The notes under the pieces: generated by a model | Told to the model about the DNA's origin: nothing | The model's input: only the letters and a program-made list of their open reading frames with translations | Databases searched by the model: none | Source: Eulemur rufifrons | Lineage: Eukaryota > Chordata > Mammalia > Primates > Lemuridae | DNA length: 64,000 nucleotides | NCBI RefSeq assembly: GCF_041146395.1 | Contig: NC_090989.1 | Location: forward strand, 125,983,501-126,047,500 | Direction of reading: 5' to 3' | Position numbers and translations under genes: made by a program | In this document: piece by piece, positions 12,601-22,960 of the stretch | Layout of the letters: each line of letters begins with the position of its first letter | How positions within the stretch are numbered: position 1 is the first letter of the stretch

Positions 12601-13289
12601 TGGACCTCAAACAAATCACAATCACCTGTACAGGGTGGGGAATTGCCAATTACGTTGGAAGACCGGATAACGGAGAACAAGAAAAACATCAAGCAATGAG
12701 CTCAGCTCCAGTTCGGGGCAAGGACATTCCCTCGGTAGTAAATGTCACATTGAAATTCAAGTGGACCCTACAATTAGGCAAGAAACCTCAGATGGCACGA
12801 AGAAAAGTTCAAAACCAGACACATTTCTGGGCAGATATGAATTCTCTGCAACTAGGCAATTTTCCCTGGAACAACTGCATGCCTGTGGCCGCAGGACTCT
12901 GGCATGCTCCCATGCTGGGAGAGGGAGGGGGCCCATGGCTATGAAGACCCATAGACAACGGAGGGCGGGATCTGAGGGCTCACCCCATCTAGAGGGTTCG
13001 AGAAGAGTCCTGGCAGTAGGCCTGCTGGCCTGTCAGCTGTTAACGTCATTCTAGTCCTAAATGACAGGATCCAGGGTCCCACCAGCCTGGGGGCGTGAGT
13101 GAAGCCACCTTGTTCCAGAATCAACTGTGGAGGGGCTGCTCCCCCGTGGGGCGGCCCAAAGGTTTAGGTCATGGTTCTTGCCACAGCCTCTCGTGTGCGG
13201 CTGATCTGCCCTAAGCCAGCTCCCCTGTCCATTCACTAAAGTCAACACCCTGCGACCCTGTCCAATTGTGTCCTGACTGCAGTGCTCAC
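12601..13289. other. Intronic sequence beside RFTN1 exon 4, nothing recognised
   Basis: Unique-looking sequence next to the exon 4 donor. No repeat or extra exon could be supported. Confidence 0.4.
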
Positions 13290-13398
13290 CTTCTTAATGA
13301 ACTCTGGGATGATTTTTTGGTCCGTCAGGTGGTCTAAGGAGGAACAGCAATCTAATTCCAAGATGTAGCCTTCACTGTGAAGATCAGTTTTCTGAGAT
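13290..13398 (-). CDS. RFTN1: RFTN1 (raftlin) internal coding exon, probably exon 4
   Basis: This 109-bp exon starts with one base (A) that completes the arginine codon begun in the previous exon. It then encodes 36 residues: SQKTDLHSEGYILELDCCSS followed by LDHLTDQKIIPEFIKK. The acceptor is a good pyrimidine run ending CTTTCTCTTCAG at 13399. The donor is AAGAAG|GTGAGC with GT at 13289-13288. The exon ends exactly on a codon boundary, so the next exon must start in phase 0. Compared with the human protein as I recall it, HSE replaces HNE, DHL replaces DHP and QKI replaces QKL; all are mild changes expected between primates. The segment belongs to the conserved N-terminal raftlin-family region and corresponds to about residues 111-147. 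No stop codon or frameshift is present, so the exon looks functional. Confidence 0.95.
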
Positions 13399-13529
13399 CT
13401 GAAGAGAAAGAAAAGCACACCCACACAAAGATTAAAATTTTGCACAATATATATTTTTAAAAAGAACCACTAGATGTTTAATGAAGCCCCAAATTCCTTC
13501 CTGACAGTAACTGCCAAAAAGGCACTGTT

Positions 13530-13970
13530 GAAAAATAATTTATGGTAAACTCAAGTAATATATATAGATCTATGTCATAGAAAGGCCTCCAAGACAGTGT
13601 CATATAAAATGTATTATTACAGAATGATAGGTTTAGTAAAATAGGGCTCATACCATAGTCAAACAACACACGCACACAGAAACTCCAGGGATCTCCATTT
13701 CCCATTGGTGTACACCCGCCAGGGCATAGAAAAAGAACTAGTAAAATGTGCACTAAACCAGTAACAGCAGTTACCTGTGGGAGATAGGGAGGGCCTGTGT
13801 GGGAACTGGCGGGGATGGGGGTGACAGTGGGGTGGGAGTAGTGGTGATCGAAAGTGACTTTAGCTATAATCTCTAATTTTTTTCATTTTTAAATGAAGAG
13901 AATACATTCATATATCACTTAGAAAATTAAAAATTAATTTTTTAAAGACTTTAAAAGGGTTCAACCCCTA
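13530..13970 (+). mobile_element. HAL1/L1M-type 3' fragment
   Basis: The layout (GTAAACTCAAGTAATATATATAGATC, later GTAACAGCAGTTACCTGTGGGAG with GGGG-rich text, then a T-rich/A-rich AAATGAAGAGAATACATTC end) resembles the 3' part of HAL1 elements. Diverged; subfamily unknown. Confidence 0.55.
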
Positions 13971-15733
13971 CAGAGGGCAACCTAGCAAAATCTATCAAAA
14001 TGAAAGATGCATTAAAGAAAGACTACCAGGCAACTAGGCGTTAGAAATTCTGGGAAAACAGAGTGGCTATGAAGGGCTGTCTGAGGTAAAGGCCTGCAGT
14101 CTTGCAGTCAACGTGGAACTTCCCAGCATGCCCCGCCATCTCCACACGCAGATGGGGGGCTGCTTTCCGTGTTGCTGCCACGTAGACCTGCCTGTGGTAT
14201 GACACAGAGCAAAGCCGTGCTCACTCTGGAGGACCAGCAGCAAGTGGTCACCAAAAGGAAATTCTACCACCTCACAGCCATTCCTTGGCAGGGCTCCTGT
14301 ATGACACGAACCTGGGTCTAGGCAACTCCTGGAAGCCAGGTGGTTGGCAGAAATGGAAGGGGATTCCTTGGTCCAGCCAGGCGAAAGGCAACAAGAAGGG
14401 GAACTGCAGCTAAGGGCTGGCGGAACGTGCTCTCTCTTGCGGGAGGCTGGTGGTGGGGAGCGGAAATTAGTGACCAGGGCTCTGGGCTCTTTGTCCCGGG
14501 CTCACACCACAGACACAGTCACTCCGCACTAGCTGGGGAGTGAGCAGGGCCCTCCCGGCCCACTTTCTGGGCTGCTCTACCAAAGAGGGGCCCCTGCCAG
14601 CCCCTGTGACAGAAGGTCTGGCCAGAAAATCCTTCAAGTGGACACTGTCACACTGACCCCCTGAGACACATATATCTCACCGAACAGTTTCTAAGTGCAT
14701 ATTTGCTATAATATTTTGTAATGAATTTATAAGATTCTTATATAGCATTAAAAATAACTTATGCTACCATTAACCATCTGGGTATGATTTACATGAAAAT
14801 TAAAAGTAAAAAAAAAAAAAGGATTTGGTTTTCCCCAGGTGTGCAGCTGTGATTTGGTAAGCAAACTTGAATAGCTTATTTTTATTTTTATTTCCCTCTC
14901 ACATATCCTTTCAGGTGTAGGGTACTGAGGCGCATACATTTGAAATGTAAAAGAATAAACTGATTCCAAATTGGTAAGCCTGGAATAAACTAATTCCAAA
15001 AGAATAAACCGATTCTGAACCCTAGGCTTCTTGCCTTAAAACTTAGTTAGAGACTAGATTCATGTTCTCATCACCTCCCCCCCAAACAAAAGGCATATTA
15101 AGAGCAACTAAGGTAGAAGATTCCAGACTTTTGAAAGAGAAGACTTAGTCAAGACAACTGTCATGTGTATTACGTGAGGTCTCAAACAAACAAACAAAAT
15201 TTCAGGGAGTTCTAAAATGTAAAAGCCCAGCTGCTCTGTCACATGGAGATTAACGTCAGACTGTATGAGGTTATTTATAAATACCCACTGAGATTTTAAA
15301 TGATTAGATTGAAAAATTGTAGTCATTTAAAATAAGTCAACGCTGTATCTACTCAGTACAACATGATGACTGTAAGGGTGTGATGTGATGTGGTATGTCC
15401 ATAAGCAACTCATAGCCCAGATCAATTCATAAGGAATAATTTTTAGTACAGGACCTAACAAGAACCATCTTTGGTTCTGCAACAAGAAGTTCTATAACAA
15501 GAAAGGAAGCTCTGGTTCATTTCATCAAATAATTAACTCAGTTACAACTGAACTGAAAGGAGTGCAAAAGATCAAGAAAAATAGGCATTACGAATTTTCT
15601 AGATGAACCATGAAAAATTACATCTCAGCCTACTGTTTCCAGGAAAAGCAAATTCAGTGCATATTGGGGGAATAGATGAGCCAGTAATACGCTTTCCCCT
15701 TGCCTTTAGGAATTAGCTCCACAATCTAGAATG
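13971..15733. other. Intronic sequence, nothing recognised apart from a short 19-bp repeat set
   Basis: A GC-rich segment (14060-14640) with short overlapping frames, then AT-rich sequence. Three related 19-20 bp units, AATAAACYRATTC-like, lie at 14951-15019. No transposon family recognised. Confidence 0.35.
14951..15019 (+). repeat. Three interspersed copies of a 19-20 bp unit
   Basis: Copies AGAATAAACTGATTCCAAA (about 14951), GGAATAAACTAATTCCAAA (14982) and AGAATAAACCGATTCTGAA (15001). The second and third abut, and an 11-12 bp spacer separates the first. Confidence 0.8.
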
Positions 15734-15737
15734 AAAG

Positions 15738-16399
15738 TGTCAGGTCACAATCCTGTTCCCACATGGGGAGTTGAACCCAGGCCACCTGGGTAAAAACCGG
15801 GAGTCCTAACTGCCAGACCATAGCAGGTCAGCAGTCTGTCCTTTGTTCTTGGTGCACTCTTGTCGAAGAATGACAACACATACCCATGGCCAAACAAGGC
15901 AGAAGCAGAGTTTATTGAGCAAAAGCAAAATACCTTCGCCACAGATAGCAAACGGGTCCCTGTTGCTACAGAAGAACTGACTGTTAACTAAAGTTTTCAC
16001 TTTATAGTCTGGGTTGGACACCACCCTCCCACCCCCGCAGGCATGGCTTAATGCATCACCTTGATGTTAGTTATATAATCTGAGTCTTACTATGCATGCG
16101 GATTTCCTGTGAGCCTCTCTGAAAGCAGTGGGGGAGGGGGGCAGCTGCAATGCAGATTTATGCTAATGACAAGATAATTGTCCCAAGGTTACTTTTGGTC
16201 ATCTTCAGGACCCTAGTGTGCCTGCACTGCTTGGATTTCCAGGAATTTCTTCTTCCAGGAATCCCAGCTGCTTTTGGGTTATCTGCTGAGTTCTGATTAG
16301 CAGTGCATTCCTCCTCCCTCCTCATGTGGTGGTTATCTCAAGGGGGGTGCTTGTGCCTGTTCCTGGGGGAGCCGGAGGCCTCTCGCTGTCTACCTAACA
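15738..16399 (-). mobile_element. Solo ERV1-type LTR containing a tRNA-Glu-like segment at its U5 end
   Basis: The 662-bp unit begins TGT and ends ACA and is flanked on both sides by AAAG (15734-15737 and 16400-16403), a 4-bp target duplication typical of gammaretrovirus-like elements. On the minus strand there is a TATAAA box (16006-16001) and, about 85 bp further on, an AATAAA polyadenylation signal (15916-15911), giving U3-R-U5 order on that strand. The last part of U5 (15757-15827) is tRNA-Glu-like. No internal retroviral sequence adjoins it, so this is a solo LTR produced by recombination. It lies in the same orientation as RFTN1. Family not recognised. Confidence 0.75.
15757..15827 (-). 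pseudogene. tRNA-Glu-like pseudogene segment inside the LTR
   Basis: Reading minus, TGGTCTGGCAGTTAGGACTC matches the D-arm/A box of tRNA-Glu, CCCGGTTTTTACCCAGG the anticodon arm, and GGGTTCAACTCC the B box, ending TGTGGGAA. The anticodon-loop centre reads TTT where tRNA-Glu has TTC. The 5' acceptor half (CCTGCTA) no longer pairs with the 3' half (TGTGGGA). It is therefore not a functional tRNA gene, although both Pol III box regions are readable. Confidence 0.8.
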
Positions 16400-16403
16400 A
16401 AAG

Positions 16404-16675
16404 GATTATAACACTGAAGAATGGCTAAGGGGAGAGGGGGTGGTAAGGATCCCTGAACCCTCCGAGGACGGCTGCCGAGCTTGGAGGTTGGCACTCTGTG
16501 AGGGTGCCGCTACAGCCTGACAGAGGCAAGAGCTGGGTGGAGGGCACAGTCACACAGAAACTCTCTCCCTGCCACTAATCCTATGAAAAACAGCATGGAA
16601 TCCACTAGCAAAGCTTGCCTGCAGGGCAGCCAGAGGGAGTTTCTGGGCTGCTCAGCACTGGAGGTGGGGGACCAT
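16404..16675. other. Intronic sequence, nothing recognised
   Basis: Short GC-moderate block between the LTR and the MLT1-like element. Confidence 0.35.
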
Positions 16676-17176
16676 GGTTGCTGTGTGTTCATCACTGCAA
16701 TGACCCCCACCTCCTGATGTTCACATCTTTGTACAATCTGGACCTGTGACTTGCTTCTACTCAACAGAATGTGGTAGTGGTGATGGGGATCACTCCTATG
16801 ATTGCATTATGTTGTATTATGTTTTAAGACATATGAGCAGACTGGAACAAGAGACCCTGTTACTGGCGGTGAAGAAGGAAGCGGTCATGTTAGAGAGTCA
16901 TATGGCAAGGAACTGTGAACAGCCCCTGGCAACAGCTGCAAGAAAAGGGGGATGGAAGTCCTACGACTGCCAATAACCTGAGGGAGCCAGGAAGCAGATC
17001 TTGCCTCGGTTGAGCCTCTGATGATACCACAGCCCCAGCCAGCACCTGGATTGCTGCCCGATGAGATCCAGAAGCAGAGAACCCAGATAAGCTACAGAAA
17101 CTGAGAGATAATAAATGCATGTTGTTTTGAGCCACTAAGTTTGTCATAATTTATTACAGAGCATAGAACACTAATA
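16676..17176 (+). mobile_element. MLT1-type MaLR LTR
   Basis: GACCTGTGACTTGCTTCTACTCAACAGAATGTGG, AGAAACTGAGAGATAATAAATGCATGTTGTTTTGAGCCACTAAG and a final AACACTAATAT match the order of ancient MLT1 LTRs. The polyadenylation signal AATAAA is inside the conserved end. The LTR is in the opposite orientation to RFTN1. Confidence 0.85.
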
Positions 17177-17868
17177 TTTTTTAAAAAAAAAAAAAGAAAA
17201 CTAGTACAGTTCCCGAAAAGGAAGATGGCAGCTTCATGCTCACAACAAGCTACTCACTGTTGGCCAGGCGTAGGCCCAGGCCCACACGATCCAGTCAGAC
17301 ACCTGACAGCAGCCTCTGTTGGGTGAGGAGTTTTCTGTGTCCTTGAGAGCAGAGACCACCCTGGGAGACAAAAGTAGACTTCGAGAAGTGACCTCCAGGG
17401 GCCATGACTTGGACATCGAAGGGACTACAGGACAAGGGATAAATATTCTACAATCAAGTTTCTAAGGAGCAAACATCAGCCTGAAACTCTCAGCTGAGCA
17501 GGCACTTGCCACCCTCCTGTAGGGTTGGGGAAATACCAGTTATGGTTCCCAAAAGGCCATGTCATCAAATCATCCTGGAAAAGAACATGGGAAACCACCA
17601 AACTTCCTCAGATGGCTTCCACTTCTGGAAAGGACAGAGAGATCTGGGTTTAAACACTGAGAAAAAAGAAGGACACAGAATGCATTTCTGGAGATACAGT
17701 GTTAACTACCAGCGAAAACCTCCCAGCCTACCTTATCTAAAAATTAACACCAAACACTCTCCACTTAAATAAAGGCACTCTGAGAATAGCATGGCTAACA
17801 ATGAAATATGCTTCCCCATCACTATTGCCAAGTTGGTACATTCCACTAGGTTTGTTAGTTAGAAGCCA
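17177..17868. other. Intronic sequence, nothing recognised
   Basis: Begins with an A-rich run (17181-17199). The remainder is unique-looking, and the open frame 17506-17772 is not supported. Confidence 0.35.
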
Positions 17869-17869
17869 C

Positions 17870-18095
17870 AGGTTCTAGAGCTAACTAGAGGTGGGTCATT
17901 TACCAGCTCTGAGCCTTTGGGCAATCTACTTAAACTTTCTGTGCCTTAGTTTCTTTCACTATTAAATGGAAATATTATAACTAGCTATTTCTTAACATCA
18001 TTGTAAGGATTAAACAGGAAAGAAATGTGTAAAGCCCTTAGCAGAAGGAGTGGCACAAGATCCAGGCTCAACAAATATCAACTGCTACTCATCTG
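17870..18095 (+). mobile_element. MIR SINE
   Basis: GCTCTGAGCCTTTGGGCAA..., TGTGCCTTAGTTTCTTTCACTATTAAATGG, ATTGTAAGGATTAAACAGG and AGCCCTTAGCAGAAGGAGTGGCAC follow MIR order. Confidence 0.85.
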
Positions 18096-18139
18096 TTATG
18101 ATCATCTGTAACTGTGTTCTTTACTTTTCCTTCCTAGCA

Positions 18140-19370
18140 CTTTTCACAGTTCATAACTATTCATTCAGTAAATATGGATCACACTACTACTCTGTGTCTG
18201 GCACTATTCTTTAGCATTAATTGATAGACGGAAGTGACAAAATATCTGCCCTCATGGAGCTAACAATCTAATACGAGAAAGACAATAAACAACAGACATG
18301 CATGAACACCTAACAGAGTATGTTCAACAGTGGGAAGTGTTAAAGGAAGAAGAATCAGAGCAGGGTAAGGAGAATGGGAAGGAGGCAGTTGCAGTTTTAA
18401 TGAGGGCGGTCAGGACGGACTCATTGAGAAGGTGAAATTTGGTATTCCAAAGACTTATAGGAGATAAGGGGGTCAGCCATGCTAATACCCAGGACACAAG
18501 TTCTCCAGGCAGAGGGAACGGGCTCTGTAAGGCCCTAAGCTAGGGCCATGCACAGAAGCTCTGCAGCCGGAGCTCCAGGAAGAAGGACAAAGTGCAGGAG
18601 ACAAAGTTAGATGCCTACGGAGGACTAGATAATGTAGACCTTCCAGGCCACAGTGAAGACAGAGGCTTTTACTCAGAATGACAGAAGTCCTTGCAGGGTG
18701 TTGAACAGAGAAGTGACATGATCTGATTTATTTTAATAGGATCCCTTTGGCTGTAGGGAGCAGCTAAGAGACCACCTCAGTGGTCCAAGTGGAAGATGAT
18801 GGTGGCTCAAAGTGAGTTAGCAATCGTGTACTAGCAGTGTTGAGAAGTGTTGGATTCTGGCTATGTTTTCAAGGTAGAACCTTCAAGATTTCCACATGGA
18901 CAGGTTGTGGGATGTGAAAGGAAGAAAGCAAACAAGGATGACTCCAAGGATCTTTGCCCTAGCAACTGGGAGAATGGATGGAGCTGCCTCAACTATGATA
19001 GGGAAGGCTTGGGTGGCACAGGCTGGGTGGGAAGACTGATAATTCAGTTCCAGATATGTTGGATTTGACAGATCCAGAAGACATCCAAGTGGAGATGTAT
19101 GGTGGGCAGTTGAATGTATATTCAAGTGCAGGCTTCAGGAAAGGCATCTAGAGATGTAAATTTGGGGGTCATCAGCTTCCAGGTGGTATTTAAAGCACAA
19201 GACTGGACGAGATCTCCATTAATATAGAGAAGGGGTCAAAGGCTGAATTTTGGGACCTTCTACCATGAAGTGGTTGGGGTGAAAAGAGAAGAAAGCAGTA
19301 AAGGAGACAAAGAAGGAGTAAGCAAGGAAGAGGAAGAAAACCAAGAGCACATGTCGTCCTAGCAATTGCT
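18140..19370 (-). mobile_element. Long LINE-2 (L2) fragment
   Basis: Read forward it is the reverse complement of L2. It includes CTGCCCTCATGGAGCTAACA, TTCTCCAGGCAGAGGGAAC, AGAAGTGACATGATCTGATTT, AAGGATGACTCCAAGGATCT, GACATCCAAGTGGAGATGTA and GGTATTTAAAGCAC in the expected order. At about 1.2 kb it is the longest L2 piece here, and it has the same orientation as RFTN1. Confidence 0.85.
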
Positions 19371-19875
19371 TCAGTTAACTAATTTATAGTCTTCTCTATA
19401 GTTTACGTATCCTGTTGAAATTCCAAGAGGGAAACTAGATTTCATCCACCCTATGGAAACAGGAGTGAATAAATCTGTTTACCTTTAATATATGATTATC
19501 CTATTAAATTGGAAGATTATCAAATTAATATGTTGGTTTGAGTGCAGAATAGCTTGGCTCCTTGAAAAAAAAAAAATCATTATCCTACTTTAGAGTCACT
19601 TCTTAGAAACAACCTGGGGGAAAATTAACTAAACAGAGCTCTGGCCCATCTCGCATCTTGGGGCCCCCGCTTATACATAGCACTGGAGAGCTGAGGGAGA
19701 TCTACTTGCAAGCGTTCCAAAGGGATTTTCTGAAAGGAAGCAGGAATAAAAGGATATTACTGAGCACAGATGTGATTCCCTGAAAATCAAGAATGAATAA
19801 GACAAAATGAACTCAAATTCTTAGAGTGTAGCAACATAGTATTAACAAGGCACATAAACATAGTGGTTCTGATTG
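19371..19875. other. Intronic sequence, nothing recognised
   Basis: AT-rich, with a 13-A run near 19565. No family called. Confidence 0.35.
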
Positions 19876-19879
19876 CTGC

Positions 19880-20168
19880 AGACAGTGGAGAAGCAGCTAC
19901 GACATCAGAGCTTGGTTAAGTTTCTGAAAGTCACCATGACATGACAACTGAATACACTGTGGCACCCTGGACTGGATCCTGGAACTGAAAAAGGACATTA
20001 ATAGAAAAACTGCTAAAATACAAATAAAATCTGTAGTTTAATTAATAGTAAAATACTGATGTCAATTTCTTAGTTTGACAAATGTACTATGGTAATGTAA
20101 GATATTAATGGTGGAAGGAAACTTGAAGAGTGTATGTAATACCTTTGCAACTTTTCTGTTAAATCTAA
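19880..20168 (+). mobile_element. Old L1-like 3' UTR fragment (family uncertain)
   Basis: CCTGGACTGGATCCTGGAACTGAAAAAGGACATTA..., TCTGTAGTTTAATTAATAGTA, GTCAATTTCTTAGTTTGAC and TTTGCAACTTTTCTGTTAAATCTAAAATTATT are familiar as the end of an old interspersed repeat. I believe it is L1M-related but could not name it. Confidence 0.55.
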
Positions 20169-20169
20169 A

Positions 20170-20302
20170 ATTATTGGTCCTTTTGTTACAACTGAGGGGT
20201 CCGTTCTACAGACAGGGACGTTTGTTGTATCTTGTTCTTGCTCTGTAAACCTATCTTGTCCTTCCTCAATAAACTTCGTTTCAAGCTTGCAAAAAAAAAA
20301 AA
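20170..20302 (+). mobile_element. Orphan polyadenylated retroposon 3' end
   Basis: About 115 bp ending AATAAACTTCGTTTCAAGC-TTGC and then a 14-A tail at 20290-20303. The AATAAA signal sits 17 bases from the tail, as in a processed transcript. The body is unlike the flanking repeat and has the look of an LTR R region. The surrounding AAAATTA words could be a short target duplication. Source family not recognised. Confidence 0.5.
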
Positions 20303-20576
20303 AATTAATAATAAAATAATTCCTAGGCCAGGTACATTTTATCTGCCACTCTCCTAGAGATTTGCCTTGGGAAATAACCGAGCAAATCCATGGAAAAGGG
20401 AAAACACAGAAAGAATGATTTGTAGAGATCAGCAATTTAGCCTCCTATATTCTAAAAGGAAAACAAACCTTCAAGAAAAAAGACCAGAGATAAATGAAAT
20501 ATAAGGATGCGGTCTATGCTTCTCTTGGTCAGAAAAACTCAAAAGTACTTCCAACTCCTTGTTTTCCTCACTCCTT

Positions 20577-20765
20577 TCTATTTTTTATTGTGGTAAAATA
20601 TACGTCACATAATATTTGCCATTTTAATCATTTTTAAGGGTACAATTTGGTGCCATTAAGTATATTCACAATGTTGTGCAACCATCATCACTACCCATCT
20701 CCAGAACTTTTTTGTCATCCAAAACAGTCCTCATTTCTTTAACAGCTTTTAACTAAAACTTGGGC
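20577..20765 (-). mobile_element. L1M fragment
   Basis: TTTTTATTGTGGTAAAATATACGTCACATAA..., CATTTTTAAGGGTACAATTTGG and CACAATGTTGTGCAACCATCATCAC are the reverse complement of a widespread old L1 3' region. The same segment recurs at 43145 and 47960. Confidence 0.85.
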
Positions 20766-20769
20766 CAAA

Positions 20770-22615
20770 ACTGAATGTGAACAAGTTCAATAAATAAATA
20801 AATAAATATTTGTCAAACACACACACAAAAGTAAATTTAGACACTGAGCATTTGTACACAAACCTTTCCTAACTGCAAGGCAGGAGAGCAAAGAGCCCTT
20901 GTGCCCCGTGCTAAAGAAATTCAAATGTCAACACAACTGGCCAGAGATGTCAGAGTTGTTTAAAAACCTAATAAAAGACCACCTATTCTGTGTCACATTG
21001 ACCTCATTACTCATACACAAACATCCACTGTAATAAAAACTGTGCACAACACGCAGAGACATACCTGGAGATCCTCACTTGTCACGACTGTTACGTCTGC
21101 CAAGGCTTGTGTGGTCACTGCCCTGGCAGCGGAGAGCCAGAGGGTCAAACAAGGTTGCAAACTCAAGGCCCACAGGTAATGAGTAAACGATTTTTTTTAA
21201 CCAAAATACATGATCTAGACACTTTGTTCTCATATAAATTACATAGGAATGTCCACCAAGAAATATGCACTCTCCTATTTTTCTTCAAACACCCAGGGCT
21301 GTCAGACTCCCTCTCACATTCTCATTTCTGAAAGCGCTGTGGTTGCAGAGAAACTCGTGTCCACCATGAGCAAAGTCACAGTCCAAAAGTGATGATATAT
21401 GGCAAGTGCCACGTCTCTCCGGTGTTGGGGGACAACGGGATCAGTGGAAACCACGGCAAACCGGGCAGTTTATATCCTAACTGTTACTAGGAATTACAGG
21501 CCAGGGTTGCCAAATCTTATAATTTTTTTAAAGAAGCCACGAAATTGTGTTTTTATATAGGTCATAACTGTCAAATTTTGGCTCCAAACAATGTTTTTTA
21601 ATTTTATATAGGCCAAAAGCTTTGGGCTTGTTTGGCCTCTCAGCCACTAGTCTGTGGTTATATACACAAAGTTCCTATGTGAGTCACAGAAGGCTGAATG
21701 CCAGGGTGCAGATAAGAGTGAACAGATTATCTAACTTTATCATAGGCAAAATAGCGAACCCCCAAACCATTGCAATGACTCGGCAGATTCTTCCCCTCAG
21801 AGCTCCTCCCTGCCCAGGAAGACCAAGGCCAACACGGTTACACCGTCCTCACTCGCTCTGGTGGCTGGGACATAATACTTTTCTAAGCCATTAAAAGGAC
21901 ATTTTTGCAACAAATACTGTTAACACTTAAGAGTGCTTTAAATATTGGTAATTACCACAGGCAAAAGGGTTAATCCTTAAATTAATTCTGACAAAGTGCC
22001 AACTAGTTAGTTGAATACTTATTTTGGTCTCACGGAAGACTTGAAATGAGGCTACTAAAAAACAAATGCCTGTCAGGAAACTATTATAAACTGTACTTTT
22101 AAGTAATGTAAGCATGTGACTAAAACTATCATACACATTACTTTTAAATAATAAACATGTAATAGATCTTATTTCAGCTCATAAATCTCTTAGATCTCCT
22201 CAAAGACCGTGAGTTTAAACAATGTCTTCTTTTTCCCAGGATATCAGGCATAGTTTAAACTTCAGTTATGAAAAGGAGAGAGAATGTGTAGTTTATCAAT
22301 AGGGTTATTTTTGCTTCATTTAGAAATAATCAAAAGGAATCGTGACAAATACAAGCTTAGATTACTAGGCACTTCTCCAACCAGGGGGAAAAAAGTACTA
22401 AATGTCAGTTGACAGAAACAAATTCTCTATCCCTGGGAAACAGGAAGGAATTTTAAGAGTCCCCCCCTCCAAAAGAACACGAGGTTCAAAGAGAATAATC
22501 AGAATGGCTCTTTTTTTAAAGTAGTAGGGAGAGCAATGAGCAAGAGATCTGAAAAAGATCTGTCAATGAAAGAAAAAGAAGGCTCTTCCTAGTTAACTCA
22601 TGTGTAACTAATGAC
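20770..22615. other. Intronic sequence, nothing recognised
   Basis: Contains an (AAAT)n patch at 20788-20810. Otherwise mostly unique-looking AT-rich sequence with no supported exon. Confidence 0.35.
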
Positions 22616-22619
22616 AATA

Positions 22620-22960
22620 AAAAGTCTATTAATATTTATTCACTCATCTGTCCATCGCCTGCTTGACTACAGACCACATATAGCAAATTGAAGGCAATGA
22701 GTTAGATGCTGCCCTCTGGAAACCGAAAGTCTACGAGAGGTGAGGAAGCATATGCAAACAAGAGCCATGAGACTTCAGTCATTTCCAGTGTCAGGGATCA
22801 GGGGGAATTTTTAAAAGCAAGAAGCATGTGAGCTGAGTCTTTGAGGCTCGGTGGAAATTAGTCATGAGATAATGGACAAAAGGACATTGTAGGCACTGAG
22901 AACAAAAATTAGTAAAGATCTCAACTGAAAAAAAAGCATGAGTTGTGTGATGGAAATAAT
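22620..22960 (-). mobile_element. Diverged L2 3' fragment
   Basis: TATTAATATTTATTCACTCATC, GATGCTGCCCTCTGGAAACC, ATGTGAGCTGAGTCTTTGAGG and AGGCACTGAGAAC-like text follows the L2 minus-strand order, with heavy decay. Confidence 0.5.

Larger units (their letters stand above)
1..13289 (-). other. RFTN1: RFTN1 intron 4, 5' part (continues below position 1)
   Basis: Sequence downstream of the exon 4 donor in gene orientation. The next raftlin exon, which is long and continues after the conserved FIKK motif, was not found in any frame here, so it lies beyond the left edge. The stretch holds old transposon remnants and low-complexity sequence. Confidence 0.85.
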
